Source: Roseateles aquatilis
GTDB lineage: Bacteria; Pseudomonadota; Gammaproteobacteria; Burkholderiales; Burkholderiaceae_C
Length of the DNA: 64,000 nucleotides
NCBI RefSeq assembly: GCF_002205645.1
Contig: NZ_NIOF01000009.1
Location: 62,001 to 126,000 of the forward strand
Direction: 5' to 3'
Below, piece after piece: positions 27,848 to 37,175 of the stretch. Position 1 is the stretch's first letter, and every line of letters begins with the position of its first letter. Both the position numbers and the translations under genes were made by a program. The notes beneath the pieces were generated by a model that was not told the origin of the DNA, ran no database searches, and saw only the letters and a program-made list of their open reading frames with translations.

Positions 27848-27983
27848 GACGTTGTCTCCGTCCGTGATTGGAATAAGGAAAGCCGCCGGGCGGTTGCCAC
27901 GGCGGCTGTGGGCGATTGGCGCCTGATGGGCGCCTTTCGCGGTGGGGCCGGATCAGCCTGCCATCGGGCGGGCCAGGATCCGT

Positions 27984-30900
27984 TTAAGCCTCGAAGGGCA
28001 GCTTGAACTGGCTGAGATCCTTGCGGGTCTCGACCAGCACCAGCGGGCCCTCGTCGACCACCACCACCGGGGCGGGCTCGCGGCCCAGCGGCGCGGGGGC
28101 CGGCTCGGCGGCGATCGCGGCACGGACGGCGGCGATCTTGTCGGCGTCGCTGTTGACCCAGACCAGACCGGCGCCTTCGGCGACGGCGTTCAGGTCGGTC
28201 AGCGGCAGCTCGAAGCGCGGCGCCGACGGCGCGGCGGCGACGGCAGCCGCCACCGGCGCGGCGACGGGAGCCGGCGCTGCCACTGGCGCCGGAGCGGCCA
28301 CGGCCACCGGCGTCTCGGTCACGGGCTCGGCGCCCAACTCCAGCTGACGCGGCGCGGCGCCGGCATCCAGCACCAGGCCGTCGATCGCGGCGGCAGCGGT
28401 GCCGTCGCTTTGCGCGGCTTCGCCTTCACCTTCGCGGCGGTCGCGACGATAGCGGTCGCGACCCCGGCGACGGCGGCCGTCGCGGCCTTCCTCGCCGGCT
28501 TCGCCAGCAGGTGCCTCGCCGGACACGACCGGCGCTTCGGCCGATCCCGCGCCTTCGGCGAACGAAGCCTCGGCACCGGCCGGGGTTTGACCCTCGACCA
28601 GCGCGCCTTCGACCTGCTCGCTGCCTTCGCTGCCTTCGGCGCCACGCTCGCCGCGGTTGCCACGACGGCGACGGCGACGGCCGCCACGCTCATCGCCGGC
28701 TTCCGCGTTCAACGCCAGGCCATCGGGCTGCGTGTCGGCGAATGCGTTCGGCGCTTCGGTGTTGGCGGCTTCGGTGCCGGCCAACGGCAGCAGTTGCTCC
28801 TGCGTCGCCTCGGCTTGGGCGCCATCGCGCGGCGCGCGTTCCTCGCGGCGGCGACGGCCTTCACCGCGTTCACCACGCTCGGCCCGCTCAGGACGCTCCG
28901 CGCGATCGCCACGTTCCTGGCGCGGCGCGCCGTCGACGGCCTGTTCCGGCTTGTCGGCGCGGGGCTCGTTGCGGCGGCCACGATCACCGCGCTCGCCACG
29001 TTCGGTGCGCTCGGTGCGTTCACCACGCTCGGGACGCTCGCCGCGCTCCGGACGATCGCCGCGGCCTTCCGGCTTGCCTTCGGTGCGGGGCTTGCCGTCG
29101 CGGGACTTCTGCTCCGGACGATCGCCGCGCTCGCCACGTTCGGAGCGTTCGCCACGGCGATTGCGGTCGCCGCGACCGTTGCGGTCACGTTCGCCACGCT
29201 CGGTGCGCTCGCCACGTTCCTTCTTGGCGGGCTCGGCCTTGACTTCCGGCGCCGGCGCGGGTGCCGGGGCGCCGCCAAACAGCGTCTTGATCCAGCCGAA
29301 GAATCCACCGCCGGCGGCCACCGGCGCGGCCGGCGCCGAAGCCACGGGCGCGGCGGCCACGGGCTCGACGGCCTTGGGCGCGGCCGGGGTCGGCATCGGC
29401 GCGGGCTGCTCGGGCAGGATGCCCTTGATGACCGGCTCCTGCTTGTTCTTCTTCTCGGCGCCGCGGCGGGTGATGCTTTCCTCTTCCTGCTGCTCCTCGA
29501 TCATCGTGTAGCTCGCCTGCAGGTTCTCCAGGCGGGGATCGTCGTGGCGCAGGCGCTCGAGCTTGTAGTTCGGCGTGTCGAGGTGACGGTTGGGCACCAG
29601 CAGCACGGTCACGCGCTGCTTCAGCTCGATCTTGGTGATCTCGGTGCGCTTCTCGTTGAGCAGGAAGCTGGTGACTTCCACCGGGACCTGCACGTGCACG
29701 GCCGCGGTGTTGTCCTTCATGGACTCTTCCTGGACCATGCGCAGGATCTGCAGCGCCGACGATTCGGTGTCGCGGATGTGGCCGGTGCCGTTGCAGCGCG
29801 GGCAGGTGATGTGGCTGCCCTCGCTCAGCGCCGGGCGCAGGCGTTGGCGGCTCAGCTCCAGCAGGCCGAACTTGCTGATCGAGCTGAACTGCACGCGGGC
29901 GCGGTCCTGGCGCAGCGCGTCGCGCAGGCGTTGCTCGACCTCGCGGCGGTTCTTGGACTCCTCCATGTCGATGAAGTCCACGACGATCAGGCCGCCCAGG
30001 TCGCGCAGACGCATCTGGCGGGCGATCTCGTCGGCCGCTTCCAGGTTGGTCCGCGTGGCGGTTTCCTCGATGTCGCCGCCGCGGGTGGCGCGCGCCGAGT
30101 TCACGTCCACCGAAACCAGCGCCTCGGTGTGGTCGATCACGATCGCGCCGCCGGAGGGCAGGTTGACCGTGCGGCTGAAGGCCGTCTCGATCTGGTGTTC
30201 GATCTGGAAGCGGCTGAACAGCGGCGCGTCATCCCGGTAGCGCTTGACCTTGTGCGCCGTCTCCGGCATCACATGGCTCATGAACTGATGCGCCTGCTCG
30301 AAGATGTCGTCCGTGTCGATCAGGATCTCGCCGATGTCGGCGGTGAAGTAGTCGCGGATCGCGCGGATCACCAGCGACGACTCCTGATAGATCAGGAACG
30401 CGCCCTTGCCGCCGGAGCTCGCCTCGTCGATGGCGGTCCACAGCTTGAGCATGTAGTTCAGGTCCCACTGCAGCTCGGCGGCGGAACGGCCGATGCCCGC
30501 GGTGCGCGCGATCAGCGACATGCCCTTCGGGTACTCGAGCTGATCCAGCGCTTCCTTCAACTCCTCGCGGTCCTCGCCCTCGATGCGGCGCGACACGCCA
30601 CCGCCGCGCGGGTTGTTGGGCATCAGCACCAGGTAGCGGCCGGCCAGCGACACGAAGGTCGTCAGGGCGGCGCCCTTGTTGCCGCGCTCTTCCTTCTCGA
30701 CCTGGACCAGCAGCTCCTGGCCTTCCCGGATCGCGTCCTGGATCTTGGCCGAGCGGACGTCGGCGCCCTCGCGGAAGTACTGGCGGGAGATTTCCTTGAA
30801 CGGCAGGAAGCCGTGGCGGTCCTCGCCGTAATCCACGAAGCAGGCTTCCAGCGACGGCTCGACGCGCGTCACGACCGCCTTGTAGATGTTGCCCTTGCGC

Positions 30901-31007
30901 TGTTCGCGGCCCTCGATCTCGGTCTCGAAGTCCAGCAGTTTCTGGCCATCGACGATCGCCAGGCGACGCTCTTCTTGCTGCGTCGCATTGATCAGCATGC
31001 GTTTCAT
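27984..31007 (-). CDS. rne: Ribonuclease E
   Basis: This 1007-residue endonuclease is the core of the RNA degradosome and processes rRNA and tRNA. The S1 domain covers about residues 35-125 and the catalytic domain follows, with metal ligands D301 (LVSVDVNS) and D344 (VVDFIDM). The Zn-link is CPRCNGTG (C402, C405). After residue ~530 comes a very long disordered tail rich in RGER/RTER units and then Ala/Pro/Glu, a likely RNA-binding and protein scaffold. A C-terminal [10 protein letters not shown] could be a partner-binding motif. The leader is long (see the gap entry). Confidence 0.95.
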   Translation of the reverse strand: MKRMLINATQQEERRLAIVDGQKLLDFETEIEGREQRKGNIYKAVVTRVEPSLEACFVDYGEDRHGFLPFKEISRQYFREGADVRSAKIQDAIREGQELLVQVEKEERGNKGAALTTFVSLAGRYLVLMPNNPRGGGVSRRIEGEDREELKEALDQLEYPKGMSLIARTAGIGRSAAELQWDLNYMLKLWTAIDEASSGGKGAFLIYQESSLVIRAIRDYFTADIGEILIDTDDIFEQAHQFMSHVMPETAHKVKRYRDDAPLFSRFQIEHQIETAFSRTVNLPSGGAIVIDHTEALVSVDVNSARATRGGDIEETATRTNLEAADEIARQMRLRDLGGLIVVDFIDMEESKNRREVEQRLRDALRQDRARVQFSSISKFGLLELSRQRLRPALSEGSHITCPRCNGTGHIRDTESSALQILRMVQEESMKDNTAAVHVQVPVEVTSFLLNEKRTEITKIELKQRVTVLLVPNRHLDTPNYKLERLRHDDPRLENLQASYTMIEEQQEEESITRRGAEKKNKQEPVIKGILPEQPAPMPTPAAPKAVEPVAAAPVASAPAAPVAAGGGFFGWIKTLFGGAPAPAPAPEVKAEPAKKERGERTERGERDRNGRGDRNRRGERSERGERGDRPEQKSRDGKPRTEGKPEGRGDRPERGERPERGERTERTERGERGDRGRRNEPRADKPEQAVDGAPRQERGDRAERPERAERGERGEGRRRREERAPRDGAQAEATQEQLLPLAGTEAANTEAPNAFADTQPDGLALNAEAGDERGGRRRRRRGNRGERGAEGSEGSEQVEGALVEGQTPAGAEASFAEGAGSAEAPVVSGEAPAGEAGEEGRDGRRRRGRDRYRRDRREGEGEAAQSDGTAAAAIDGLVLDAGAAPRQLELGAEPVTETPVAVAAPAPVAAPAPVAAPVAAAVAAAPSAPRFELPLTDLNAVAEGAGLVWVNSDADKIAAVRAAIAAEPAPAPLGREPAPVVVVDEGPLVLVETRKDLSQFKLPFEA

Positions 31008-31658
31008 CAGTTCTCCTCCACGCCGGCGGCTGTGCCACGGCGTGCAACCATCAGAACCGCCGCCGGGGGTAAGCCGGCGGGCGATTCGACCGATGCACGA
31101 GAAACGCGAGAGAACCGGGAAAGGAATCGCCCTGGACTGGCATCGACCGGATCTGGGATCCGGTCAGCGCGGCAGCGTTGGCGCGTGCGCCGCAGGTCCT
31201 CGGCCGGATGTTCCTGTCCACATGCGCGCCTTCTCGGGCGCGACCCGGCCACGGCCGGAGCCTGGCGTCCGGACGAATCCGGGACGCGCTCGCAGGCGGC
31301 GGGGGGTGAGGGGGACTGAAGAGAACATCCGGAATCGGAGCCTGGGTGCTGACGTCAGCGCGCGGACTTGCGTCCCCTCTCTGACGTCGTGAAACCTTGT
31401 TGTGCTGCCCCCGCCGCTTGCCGGAATCCTCGATTCCATCGGCCGCGTGGACATGGTTCTGACGACATTGCTCTGCCATCTCGCCGTCGCGCCTGCCCGC
31501 TCGCTTCGGGAAGCGGGCCCGACGTCAACGACATGACGTTGCATCACCAAATGTGAAGGGTAGCCTAATCACAAGGGCTACCCACCGCCACGTCCTTGTC
31601 GCGCTCGAACTCAGTCGTCCGAGTAAAATGAGAAAAATCAAATACTTACAACGAAAAC
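31008..31658. other. 651-base divergent region, probable long rne leader
   Basis: No gene is supported here. On the minus strand a perfect TATAAT lies at 31671-31676, just inside the 5' end of the divergent rluC reading. Transcription from there would give rne a 5' leader of about 650 bases, comparable in kind to the autoregulatory leader of E. coli rne. An 8-base inverted repeat (31558-31565 with 31576-31583) lies near its start. The region is otherwise featureless to me. Confidence 0.5.
31558..31583 (-). promoter_or_regulatory. Hairpin near the start of the rne leader
   Basis: GGGTAGCC (31558-31565) pairs with GGCTACCC (31576-31583) over a ten-base loop. If the rne promoter is at 31676-31671 this hairpin is about 85 bases into the transcript. 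It could be the stem that stabilises or targets the leader. No T-run follows, so it is not a terminator. Confidence 0.4.
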
Positions 31659-32861
31659 GTGGCAAGCAGCATTATAGGGGCTAAAGCCCGCAAGGCCGCC
31701 CCAGGGACTGCCCGCAGTGCCACGAGGGCTCCGGCCCCCTCTCAAAAGAAGGGGGCGGCGTCCGCGCCCGCCTCCCGCGCGAAGCCGGCTTCGGCGTCTC
31801 GGCCGGCACACCCGGCGCCCGCCCGGGCGCGGGCCGAGGCCGCACCCGTGGCGACGCTGGCACCGGCCCCGGTGACCCCGGCGTCCGCGGCCGATACGCC
31901 GGCGGCGCCTCAAGTCCGCCAGCTCACCGTCGACGACGGCTCGGCCGGTCAGCGGCTGGACAACTTCCTGATCCGCGAGCTCAAGGGCGCGCCCAAGACG
32001 CTGGTCTACCGGATCATCCGGTCCGGCGAGGTGCGCATCAACAAAGGCCGCTGCAGCGCCGACTCGCGGCTGCAAGCGGGCGACATCGTGCGCGTCCCGC
32101 CGGTCCGACTGGCGGAGAAGGCCGACACGCAGGCCGTGCCGGCGCGCGAGTTCCCCGTCGTCTTCGAGGACGAGCACCTGATCGTCGTCAACAAGCCTGC
32201 CGGCGTGGCGGTGCACGGCGGCTCCGGCGTCAGCTTCGGTGTCATCGAACAGCTGCGGCGCGCGCGTCCGCAGGCGAAGTTCCTCGAACTGGTCCATCGC
32301 CTGGACAAGGAAACCTCCGGCCTGCTGATGATCGCCAAGAAGCGCAGCGCGCTGACGCATCTGCAGGACCAGTTGCGCGATCGCGAGACGGGCAAGACCT
32401 ACGCCGCGCTGGTGCCCGGCGCCTGGGCCGCCAACAAGAAGGTCATCGACGTGCCGCTGCTGAAGTTCGTCGGCGGCGACGGCGAACGCTGGGTGCGGGC
32501 GGTGACCAGCTCGCACGATCCGCAGGCGGAGCAGGCCAAGCGCTCGATCAGCCTGGTCCGGGTGGTGGAGGCGCTGCCCGGCTACAGCCTGCTGGACGTC
32601 ACGATCAAGACCGGCCGCACGCATCAGATCCGCGTCCACCTGGCCCACGAGGGCCATGCGATCGTCGGCGACCCGAAGTACGGCGACTTCGAGGCCAACC
32701 GCGCGCTGGCGCGCGGGTCGCTGCGCTTCGACCGGATGTTCCTGCATGCGCGCCAGCTGCGCGTCGCGCACCCGGCCACCGGCGAGACCATCACCCTGGA
32801 CGCGCCTCTGCCGCCCGAGTGCGAGACACTGCTGGCCGCCCTGCGCCGTCCGGCGCGCTGA
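31659..32861 (+). CDS. rluC: 23S rRNA pseudouridine synthase RluC
   Basis: This enzyme makes pseudouridines in 23S rRNA. The S4 domain is at about residues 88-150 (AGQRLDNFLIRELKGAPKTLVYRIIRSGEVRINKGR). The catalytic Asp is in ELVHRLDKETSGLL, and IKTGRTHQIRVHLAHEGHAIVGDPKYG is also present. Family members are about 310-330 residues; this one has 400 because of an Ala/Pro-rich N-terminal stretch of about 85. The GTG at 31659 is the first in-frame start but lies over a likely minus-strand promoter, so a downstream GTG (e.g. 31848) is possible. It is divergent from rne. Confidence 0.92.
   Translation: MASSIIGAKARKAAPGTARSATRAPAPSQKKGAASAPASRAKPASASRPAHPAPARARAEAAPVATLAPAPVTPASAADTPAAPQVRQLTVDDGSAGQRLDNFLIRELKGAPKTLVYRIIRSGEVRINKGRCSADSRLQAGDIVRVPPVRLAEKADTQAVPAREFPVVFEDEHLIVVNKPAGVAVHGGSGVSFGVIEQLRRARPQAKFLELVHRLDKETSGLLMIAKKRSALTHLQDQLRDRETGKTYAALVPGAWAANKKVIDVPLLKFVGGDGERWVRAVTSSHDPQAEQAKRSISLVRVVEALPGYSLLDVTIKTGRTHQIRVHLAHEGHAIVGDPKYGDFEANRALARGSLRFDRMFLHARQLRVAHPATGETITLDAPLPPECETLLAALRRPAR
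31671..31676 (-). promoter_or_regulatory. Candidate -10 box of the rne promoter
   Basis: The minus strand reads TATAAT here, a perfect sigma-70 -10 box in otherwise GC-rich DNA. A matching -35 is not obvious. It lies 12 bases into the annotated rluC reading, so the rluC start and rne promoter overlap. Confidence 0.45.
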
Positions 32862-32905
32862 ACGGCCCTGAAGAACCGCCCCTGAACCGCATTCGAACGC
32901 CCGTC

Positions 32906-33562
32906 ATGCCTCAACGCTTCGATCTGATCGTCTTCGACTGGGACGGCACCCTCTACGACTCCACCGCGCTGATCGTGCGCTGCATGCAGGCGGCCGCGGC
33001 CGACCTCGGCCTGGAGCCGCCCTCGCGCGAGCGCGCCAGCTACGTCATCGGCATGGGCCTGATCGACGCGCTGGCCCATGCGCTGCCGGGCCTGGACCCG
33101 TCGCGTTATCCGGCGCTGGGGCAGCGCTACCGCCATCACTACTTCGCGTCGGCGCACGAGGTCACGCTGTTCGACGGCGTGCCGGAGCTGCTGCGCGAGC
33201 TGAAGGCGCGCCACCACTGGCTGGCCGTGGCGACCGGCAAGAGCCGCCGCGGCCTGGACGAGGCGCTGAGGGCGGTCGACATGACGACGCTCTTCGACGG
33301 CACCCGCACCGCCGACGAGACCGCCGGCAAGCCCGATCCGCGCATGCTGCTGGAGCTGATGCGCGAGTTCGGCGCCGAGCCCGAGCGCACGCTGATGATC
33401 GGCGACACGACCCACGACCTGCAGCTCGCGCGCAATGCCGGCTGCCCGGCGGTGGCCGTCACCTACGGCGCGCACGAGCACGAATCGCTGCGCGACTTCG
33501 CGCCACTGCTGGTCGCCCACGACGTGCCGACGCTGCGCGAGTGGCTGGCGACCCACGCCTGA
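32906..33562 (+). CDS. HAD-family phosphatase, Gph/YjjG-like
   Basis: This 218-residue protein has the phosphoglycolate-phosphatase-like HAD layout. The nucleophile motif is FDWDGTLYDS (D11, D13), the second motif VATGKSRRGL, the Lys motif AGKPDPRML, and the last GDTTHDLQLA. The ATG at 32906 starts directly before the conserved motif. The substrate is not determined; HADs are often next to rluC in proteobacteria. Confidence 0.85.
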   Translation: MPQRFDLIVFDWDGTLYDSTALIVRCMQAAAADLGLEPPSRERASYVIGMGLIDALAHALPGLDPSRYPALGQRYRHHYFASAHEVTLFDGVPELLRELKARHHWLAVATGKSRRGLDEALRAVDMTTLFDGTRTADETAGKPDPRMLLELMREFGAEPERTLMIGDTTHDLQLARNAGCPAVAVTYGAHEHESLRDFAPLLVAHDVPTLREWLATHA

Positions 33563-33593
33563 ACCTTTCGACCTCCGCCCGCCGCCCCCGCCC

Positions 33594-33980
33594 ATGACCC
33601 CTGAGATCGACCTGCCGCCGGTGCCGCTGTGCGCCTCCTCCGACCTGGAGGAGCGTGGCCGCGCCCATACCTTCGACGTGATGCACTTCCGCCAGCCGGC
33701 GACGGCCTTCGCGCTGCGCTTCGACGACCAGGTGGTCGGCTACCTGAATCGATGCGCGCATGTGCCGACCGAGATGGACTGGCAGGAGGGCGAGTTCCTG
33801 GACGGCGACAAGCGATACATCATCTGCAGCATCCATGGCGCCGTGTACCACCCGCTGGACGGCCGCTGTGTGACCGGCATGTGCGGCCGGATGGGCCTGA
33901 CCAAGCTCGACGTGAGAGAGCGCGACGGACAGGTCACTTGGTATCCTTCCCGCGACACGCGTCCCGTCTTCGAGGACTGA
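33594..33980 (+). CDS. Rieske [2Fe-2S] domain protein
   Basis: This 128-residue protein is a single Rieske domain. The cluster ligands are C54-A-H56 and C78-S-I-H81. Extra cysteines at 92 and 97 are not part of the standard motif. It is likely an electron-transfer component or a small nitrite-reductase-like subunit; the partner is not visible. The sppA-like gene starts directly after its stop, so the two are probably co-translated. Confidence 0.85.
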   Translation: MTPEIDLPPVPLCASSDLEERGRAHTFDVMHFRQPATAFALRFDDQVVGYLNRCAHVPTEMDWQEGEFLDGDKRYIICSIHGAVYHPLDGRCVTGMCGRMGLTKLDVRERDGQVTWYPSRDTRPVFED

Positions 33981-35054
33981 ATGAGCAACGACAACAACTC
34001 CGATCTGCCGCCTCCCATCCCCGACGCGACGCCGCGTCCCGAGGACATGCTCAAGCAGGTGGCGTCGCCCGACCCGGCCGCGCCGCGCGCGGCGTCCGCC
34101 GCTTCTGGCGTGCCCGCGGCATCGGCGACCCCGCCCCGCTACGAGCACGTGCTGGAGCAATTCGCCCACGACTACCTGCGCGACCGGCGCAGCGACCGGC
34201 GCTGGAAAACCTTCTTCCGCTTGATCTGGGTGACGCTGTTCCTGCTGCTGCTCTGGGCCGTGTTCTCGCCCAAGCACCATGCGGGCGCGGCGGTGGGTCC
34301 GCACACGGCGCTGGTCGAGGTGCGCGGCGAGATCGCGTCCGATACCGAGGCGAGCGCCGAGCTCATCGTCTCCGCGCTGAAGTCCGCCTTCGAGGACCCC
34401 AACTCGGCGGCGGTGGTGCTGCGCATCAACTCGCCGGGCGGCAGCCCGGTGCAGTCGGGCATCGTCAACGACGAGATCAAGCGGCTGAAGGCGCTGCACA
34501 ACAAGAAGCTCTACGTCGTGGTCGAAGAGATCTGCGCGTCGGGCGCCTATTACATCGCCGCCGGCGCCGACGAGATCTACGTCGACAAGGCCTCGGTGGT
34601 CGGCTCGATCGGCGTGCTGATGGACGGCTTCGGCTTCACCGAGCTGATGAAGAAGGTCGGCGTCGAGCGCCGGCTCATGACGGCGGGTGAGAACAAGGGC
34701 ATGCTCGACCCGTTCTCGCCTGTCAGCCCGCGGCAGCAAGCCTATGCGCAGGCGATGCTGGACCAGATCCACCAGCAATTCATCCGCGTCGTGCGCGAGG
34801 GCCGCGGCGCGCGCCTGAAGGAAACGCCGGAGACGTTCTCGGGTCTGTTCTGGAACGGCGAGCAGGCCGTGCAGATGGGCCTGGCCGACGGCACGGGCAA
34901 CCTGGACTACGTCGCGCGCGAGATCGTCAAGGCCGAGGACGTCGTCGACTACACCCCGCGCGACAACGTCGCCGAGCGCATCGCCAAGCGCTTCGGCGCG
35001 GCGATGGGCGAAAGTGCGGTGAAGGCGATGCGGTCGGTGGCGACGATCCGCTGA
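33981..35054 (+). CDS. sppA: S49-family signal peptide peptidase (SppA-like)
   Basis: This 357-residue inner-membrane protease degrades released signal peptides. One membrane segment is at about residues 80-95 (LIWVTLFLLLLWAVF) after a Pro/Ala-rich cytoplasmic tail. The catalytic dyad fits Ser187 (EICASGAYYIA) and Lys239 (GENKGML), with the 52-residue spacing of short SppA forms. INSPGGSP (149-156) forms the oxyanion region. It abuts the Rieske gene and is followed by a strong terminator. Confidence 0.93.
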   Translation: MSNDNNSDLPPPIPDATPRPEDMLKQVASPDPAAPRAASAASGVPAASATPPRYEHVLEQFAHDYLRDRRSDRRWKTFFRLIWVTLFLLLLWAVFSPKHHAGAAVGPHTALVEVRGEIASDTEASAELIVSALKSAFEDPNSAAVVLRINSPGGSPVQSGIVNDEIKRLKALHNKKLYVVVEEICASGAYYIAAGADEIYVDKASVVGSIGVLMDGFGFTELMKKVGVERRLMTAGENKGMLDPFSPVSPRQQAYAQAMLDQIHQQFIRVVREGRGARLKETPETFSGLFWNGEQAVQMGLADGTGNLDYVAREIVKAEDVVDYTPRDNVAERIAKRFGAAMGESAVKAMRSVATIR

Positions 35055-35091
35055 GCGCCACTTGAGCACCGCGCTTTCGCGGTCATGAGGA

Positions 35092-35122
35092 AAGAAGAGT
35101 CCCGCGGGGCTCTTCTTTTTTT
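35092..35122 (+). terminator. Intrinsic terminator after the sppA-like gene
   Basis: AAGAAGAGTCCC (35092-35103) pairs with GGGGCTCTTCTT (35106-35117), with one T-G pair, and continues into a T-run to 35122. It closes the rluC-HAD-Rieske-sppA set. Confidence 0.85.
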
Positions 35123-35229
35123 GTGGACGGCCACCGCGCGGCTGGCCGCCCGAGGCGACGACAATGCCCGATCGACCCAGCCATCGTTCGCCAGGCCTGT
35201 TCCGTTTCCCTGACCTCAGGACCGACACC

Positions 35230-36144
35230 ATGAACACTGCCTCCCGCGGCGTCGCGCTGGCGCTGACCGCGCTGCTCGCCGCCTGCGCCTCGTCGACGAC
35301 TGCTTCTTCCGGCACTTCTTCCAGCGCGACTCCGAGCGCCAACACCAGTGCTTCCGGAGCCTTGCCGTCCGCCGCCTCCGCGGCATCGACCGCGAAGCCG
35401 GAGCCCGAATTCGTGCTGCTGGGCGAGCTCCACGACAACCCCGACCATCACCGCGCCCGCGCCGAGCAACTGCGCCGATTGATCGCGCAGGAGCCGCGCA
35501 CGGTGATCGTCTTCGAGCAGTTCTCGCGCACGCAGGACGGTGCCGTGGCGCAGGCCCGGCGCGAGCATCCCGGCGACACGGCCGCCGTCATCGACGCCGC
35601 CCAGTTCGATCGCAAGGCGTGGCGTTGGCCGCTGCATCAACCCCTGTTCGACGCCGTCCTGCAGACCGGCGCCGAGGCCCGCGGCGGCAACATCGATCGC
35701 GATCAGGTCCGCAAGATCGTCCGCGAGGGCGACGCGGCCTGGCCGGCCGACCTGCTCGCCTTGCGCGACCGCACGGCATGGAGCGGCGCGCAGCAGGACA
35801 CGCTGCGCAAGGACATCCAGGATGGCCACTGCGGCGCGATGCCCGAGGCGATGCTGCCCGGCATGGTGCAGGCCCAGCGCGCGCGCGACGCGGCCATGGC
35901 ACAGGCCATGCTCGATGCCAAGAAGGCCGGCGCGAAGCGGGTGGTGCTGATCGCCGGCAACGGCCACGTGCGACGGGATGTGGCCGTGCCCGTGTACCTG
36001 CAGGCGGCGGGCGTGCCCGCGTCGGACATCGATGCCATCGGGTATCTGGAGCCGACGAGTAGCGCGCCGAACGGAGGCTACGACCGCGTCGAACGCGCGC
36101 CCGCGCCGACACGCGAGGATCCTTGCGCCGCGTTCAAGCGCTGA
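35230..36144 (+). CDS. ChaN-family lipoprotein
   Basis: This 304-residue protein has a lipoprotein signal with lipobox LAAC (Cys19), a Ser/Ala/Thr-rich linker, and a ChaN/DUF399 domain. Typical motifs are FVLLGELHDNPDHHRAQ-type (here GELHDNPDHH), VIVFEQF, and VVLIAGNGHVRRD. ChaN proteins are heme- or iron-binding lipoproteins of uncertain role. The ATG at 35230 starts the signal peptide. The gene is convergent with agaR across 115 bases holding a palindromic element. Confidence 0.85.
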   Translation: MNTASRGVALALTALLAACASSTTASSGTSSSATPSANTSASGALPSAASAASTAKPEPEFVLLGELHDNPDHHRARAEQLRRLIAQEPRTVIVFEQFSRTQDGAVAQARREHPGDTAAVIDAAQFDRKAWRWPLHQPLFDAVLQTGAEARGGNIDRDQVRKIVREGDAAWPADLLALRDRTAWSGAQQDTLRKDIQDGHCGAMPEAMLPGMVQAQRARDAAMAQAMLDAKKAGAKRVVLIAGNGHVRRDVAVPVYLQAAGVPASDIDAIGYLEPTSSAPNGGYDRVERAPAPTREDPCAAFKR

Positions 36145-36169
36145 GCTTGGCTCGTACGGTCTGGAGGCG

Positions 36170-36231
36170 GCGAAAGCCGGGGACCCCGGGGCGATTTTGG
36201 GACTGATGAGCCCCGGGCCCCCGACTTCCGC
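36170..36231. repeat. Palindromic intergenic repeat, copy 1
   Basis: Arms GCGAAAGCCGGGG (36170-36182) and CCCCGACTTCCGC (36219-36231) are inverted repeats, 11 of 13 matching. Between them lies the core GCGATTTTGGGAC-NN-ATGAGCC (36191-36212). The same core, with longer arms, occurs in opposite orientation at 59676-59697. Both copies lie 3' of genes, as REP-like or small mobile palindromes do. Confidence 0.6.
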
Positions 36232-36259
36232 CGACGGGCGATGCGGTCCCCAAAGGCCC

Positions 36260-37069
36260 TCAAGCCAGGATCACATCGACGCCACGCCGCCGCAGCTCCC
36301 CGACGATCGCGGCATCCGCCTCGTTGTCGGTGATCAGGATGTCCAGTTGCTCGACGGGCGCGATCACCGACAGGTTGCGCTTCATCAGCTTGGACGCATC
36401 CGCCACCGCCACGATCTGGCGCGCGATCTTCATCATCTGCGCGTTCAGCTGGGCTTCGAGCAGATGGGGCGTCATCAACCCGATCTCGGGATCGAGGCTG
36501 TCGACGCCCAGGAAGAGCCGGTCCGCGTACAGGCTCTGCAACGCGGTCACCGCCTGCGGTCCCGACAACGAGTACGAGTTCTGCCGCAGCAACCCGCCCG
36601 GCATGATGATGTTGACGCCCGGCACCGTCGCCAGCAGCACCGCGATGTTGAGCGCGTTGGTGATGACGTTGAGCGACTGCAGCCGCAGGCCGCGGATCTG
36701 CTTGGCGATCTCTTCGGTCGTCGAGCCGGAGTCGAGCAGGATGGTCTCGCCGTCGCGGATCAGCCGGGCCGCTTCGGTGGCGATGCGGACCTTCTGCTCG
36801 TGGCGCAGCTTCTGCTTGACGCTGATCGGTACTTCTTCCGTGTCGCGATGCGCGAGCGCGCCGCCGTGCGTGCGCAGCAGCGCGCCGGTGGAAGCGAGCG
36901 CGTTGAGATCGCTGCGGATCGTGACCACGGAGATGCCGAAGCGCTCCGCCAGTTCCTCGACCGTGACGCGGCCCTGTGTCTGCACCTGCTCGCGGATCAG
37001 CCGGCGCCGCTCGTCGATGAGCAGCGAAGCTTCTTGCCTGTCGGCGGTCGGAGTGCTCGAGGATGACAT
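36260..37069 (-). CDS. agaR: DeoR-family regulator, AgaR-like
   Basis: This 269-residue repressor has an N-terminal DeoR HTH (TVEELAERFGISVVTIRSDLNAL, about residues 34-57) and a sugar-phosphate-sensing domain (ILLDSGSTTEEIAKQI, DRLFLGVDSLDPEIGLMTP, VADASKLMKR). The neighbourhood of agaS, kbaZ-like and a sugar kinase makes AgaR, the N-acetylgalactosamine regulator, more likely than GlpR or FruR. A 16-base site at 37090-37105 upstream of its start is almost identical to one in front of the TonB receptor gene, suggesting autoregulation and control of the whole locus. Confidence 0.8.
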   Translation of the reverse strand: MSSSSTPTADRQEASLLIDERRRLIREQVQTQGRVTVEELAERFGISVVTIRSDLNALASTGALLRTHGGALAHRDTEEVPISVKQKLRHEQKVRIATEAARLIRDGETILLDSGSTTEEIAKQIRGLRLQSLNVITNALNIAVLLATVPGVNIIMPGGLLRQNSYSLSGPQAVTALQSLYADRLFLGVDSLDPEIGLMTPHLLEAQLNAQMMKIARQIVAVADASKLMKRNLSVIAPVEQLDILITDNEADAAIVGELRRRGVDVILA

Positions 37070-37089
37070 GACGGTCCGGAAGACGTGAA

Positions 37090-37105
37090 CTTTCGAATGA
37101 TATCG
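37090..37105 (-). promoter_or_regulatory. Candidate AgaR operator upstream of agaR
   Basis: The plus strand reads CTTTCGAATGATATCG, 21 bases before the agaR start. It matches, at 14 of 16 positions, the complement of 41932-41947. The CTTTCG half-site also recurs at 41721, 41738 and 41882. Confidence 0.5.
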
Positions 37106-37175
37106 AGGCGGCAGCGTTCGGAAGCGGTCGATCGCGAGCCGTCGCGGTCGATCACCGCGACGGCTGCTCCGGGCC

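Noticed and set aside
27942-31319. An 1125-codon plus-strand reading opposite rne
   Set aside because: It is the shadow of the GC-rich rne gene: low-complexity Ala/Arg/Gly composition, no family motifs, and the opposite strand carries RNase E with full motifs.
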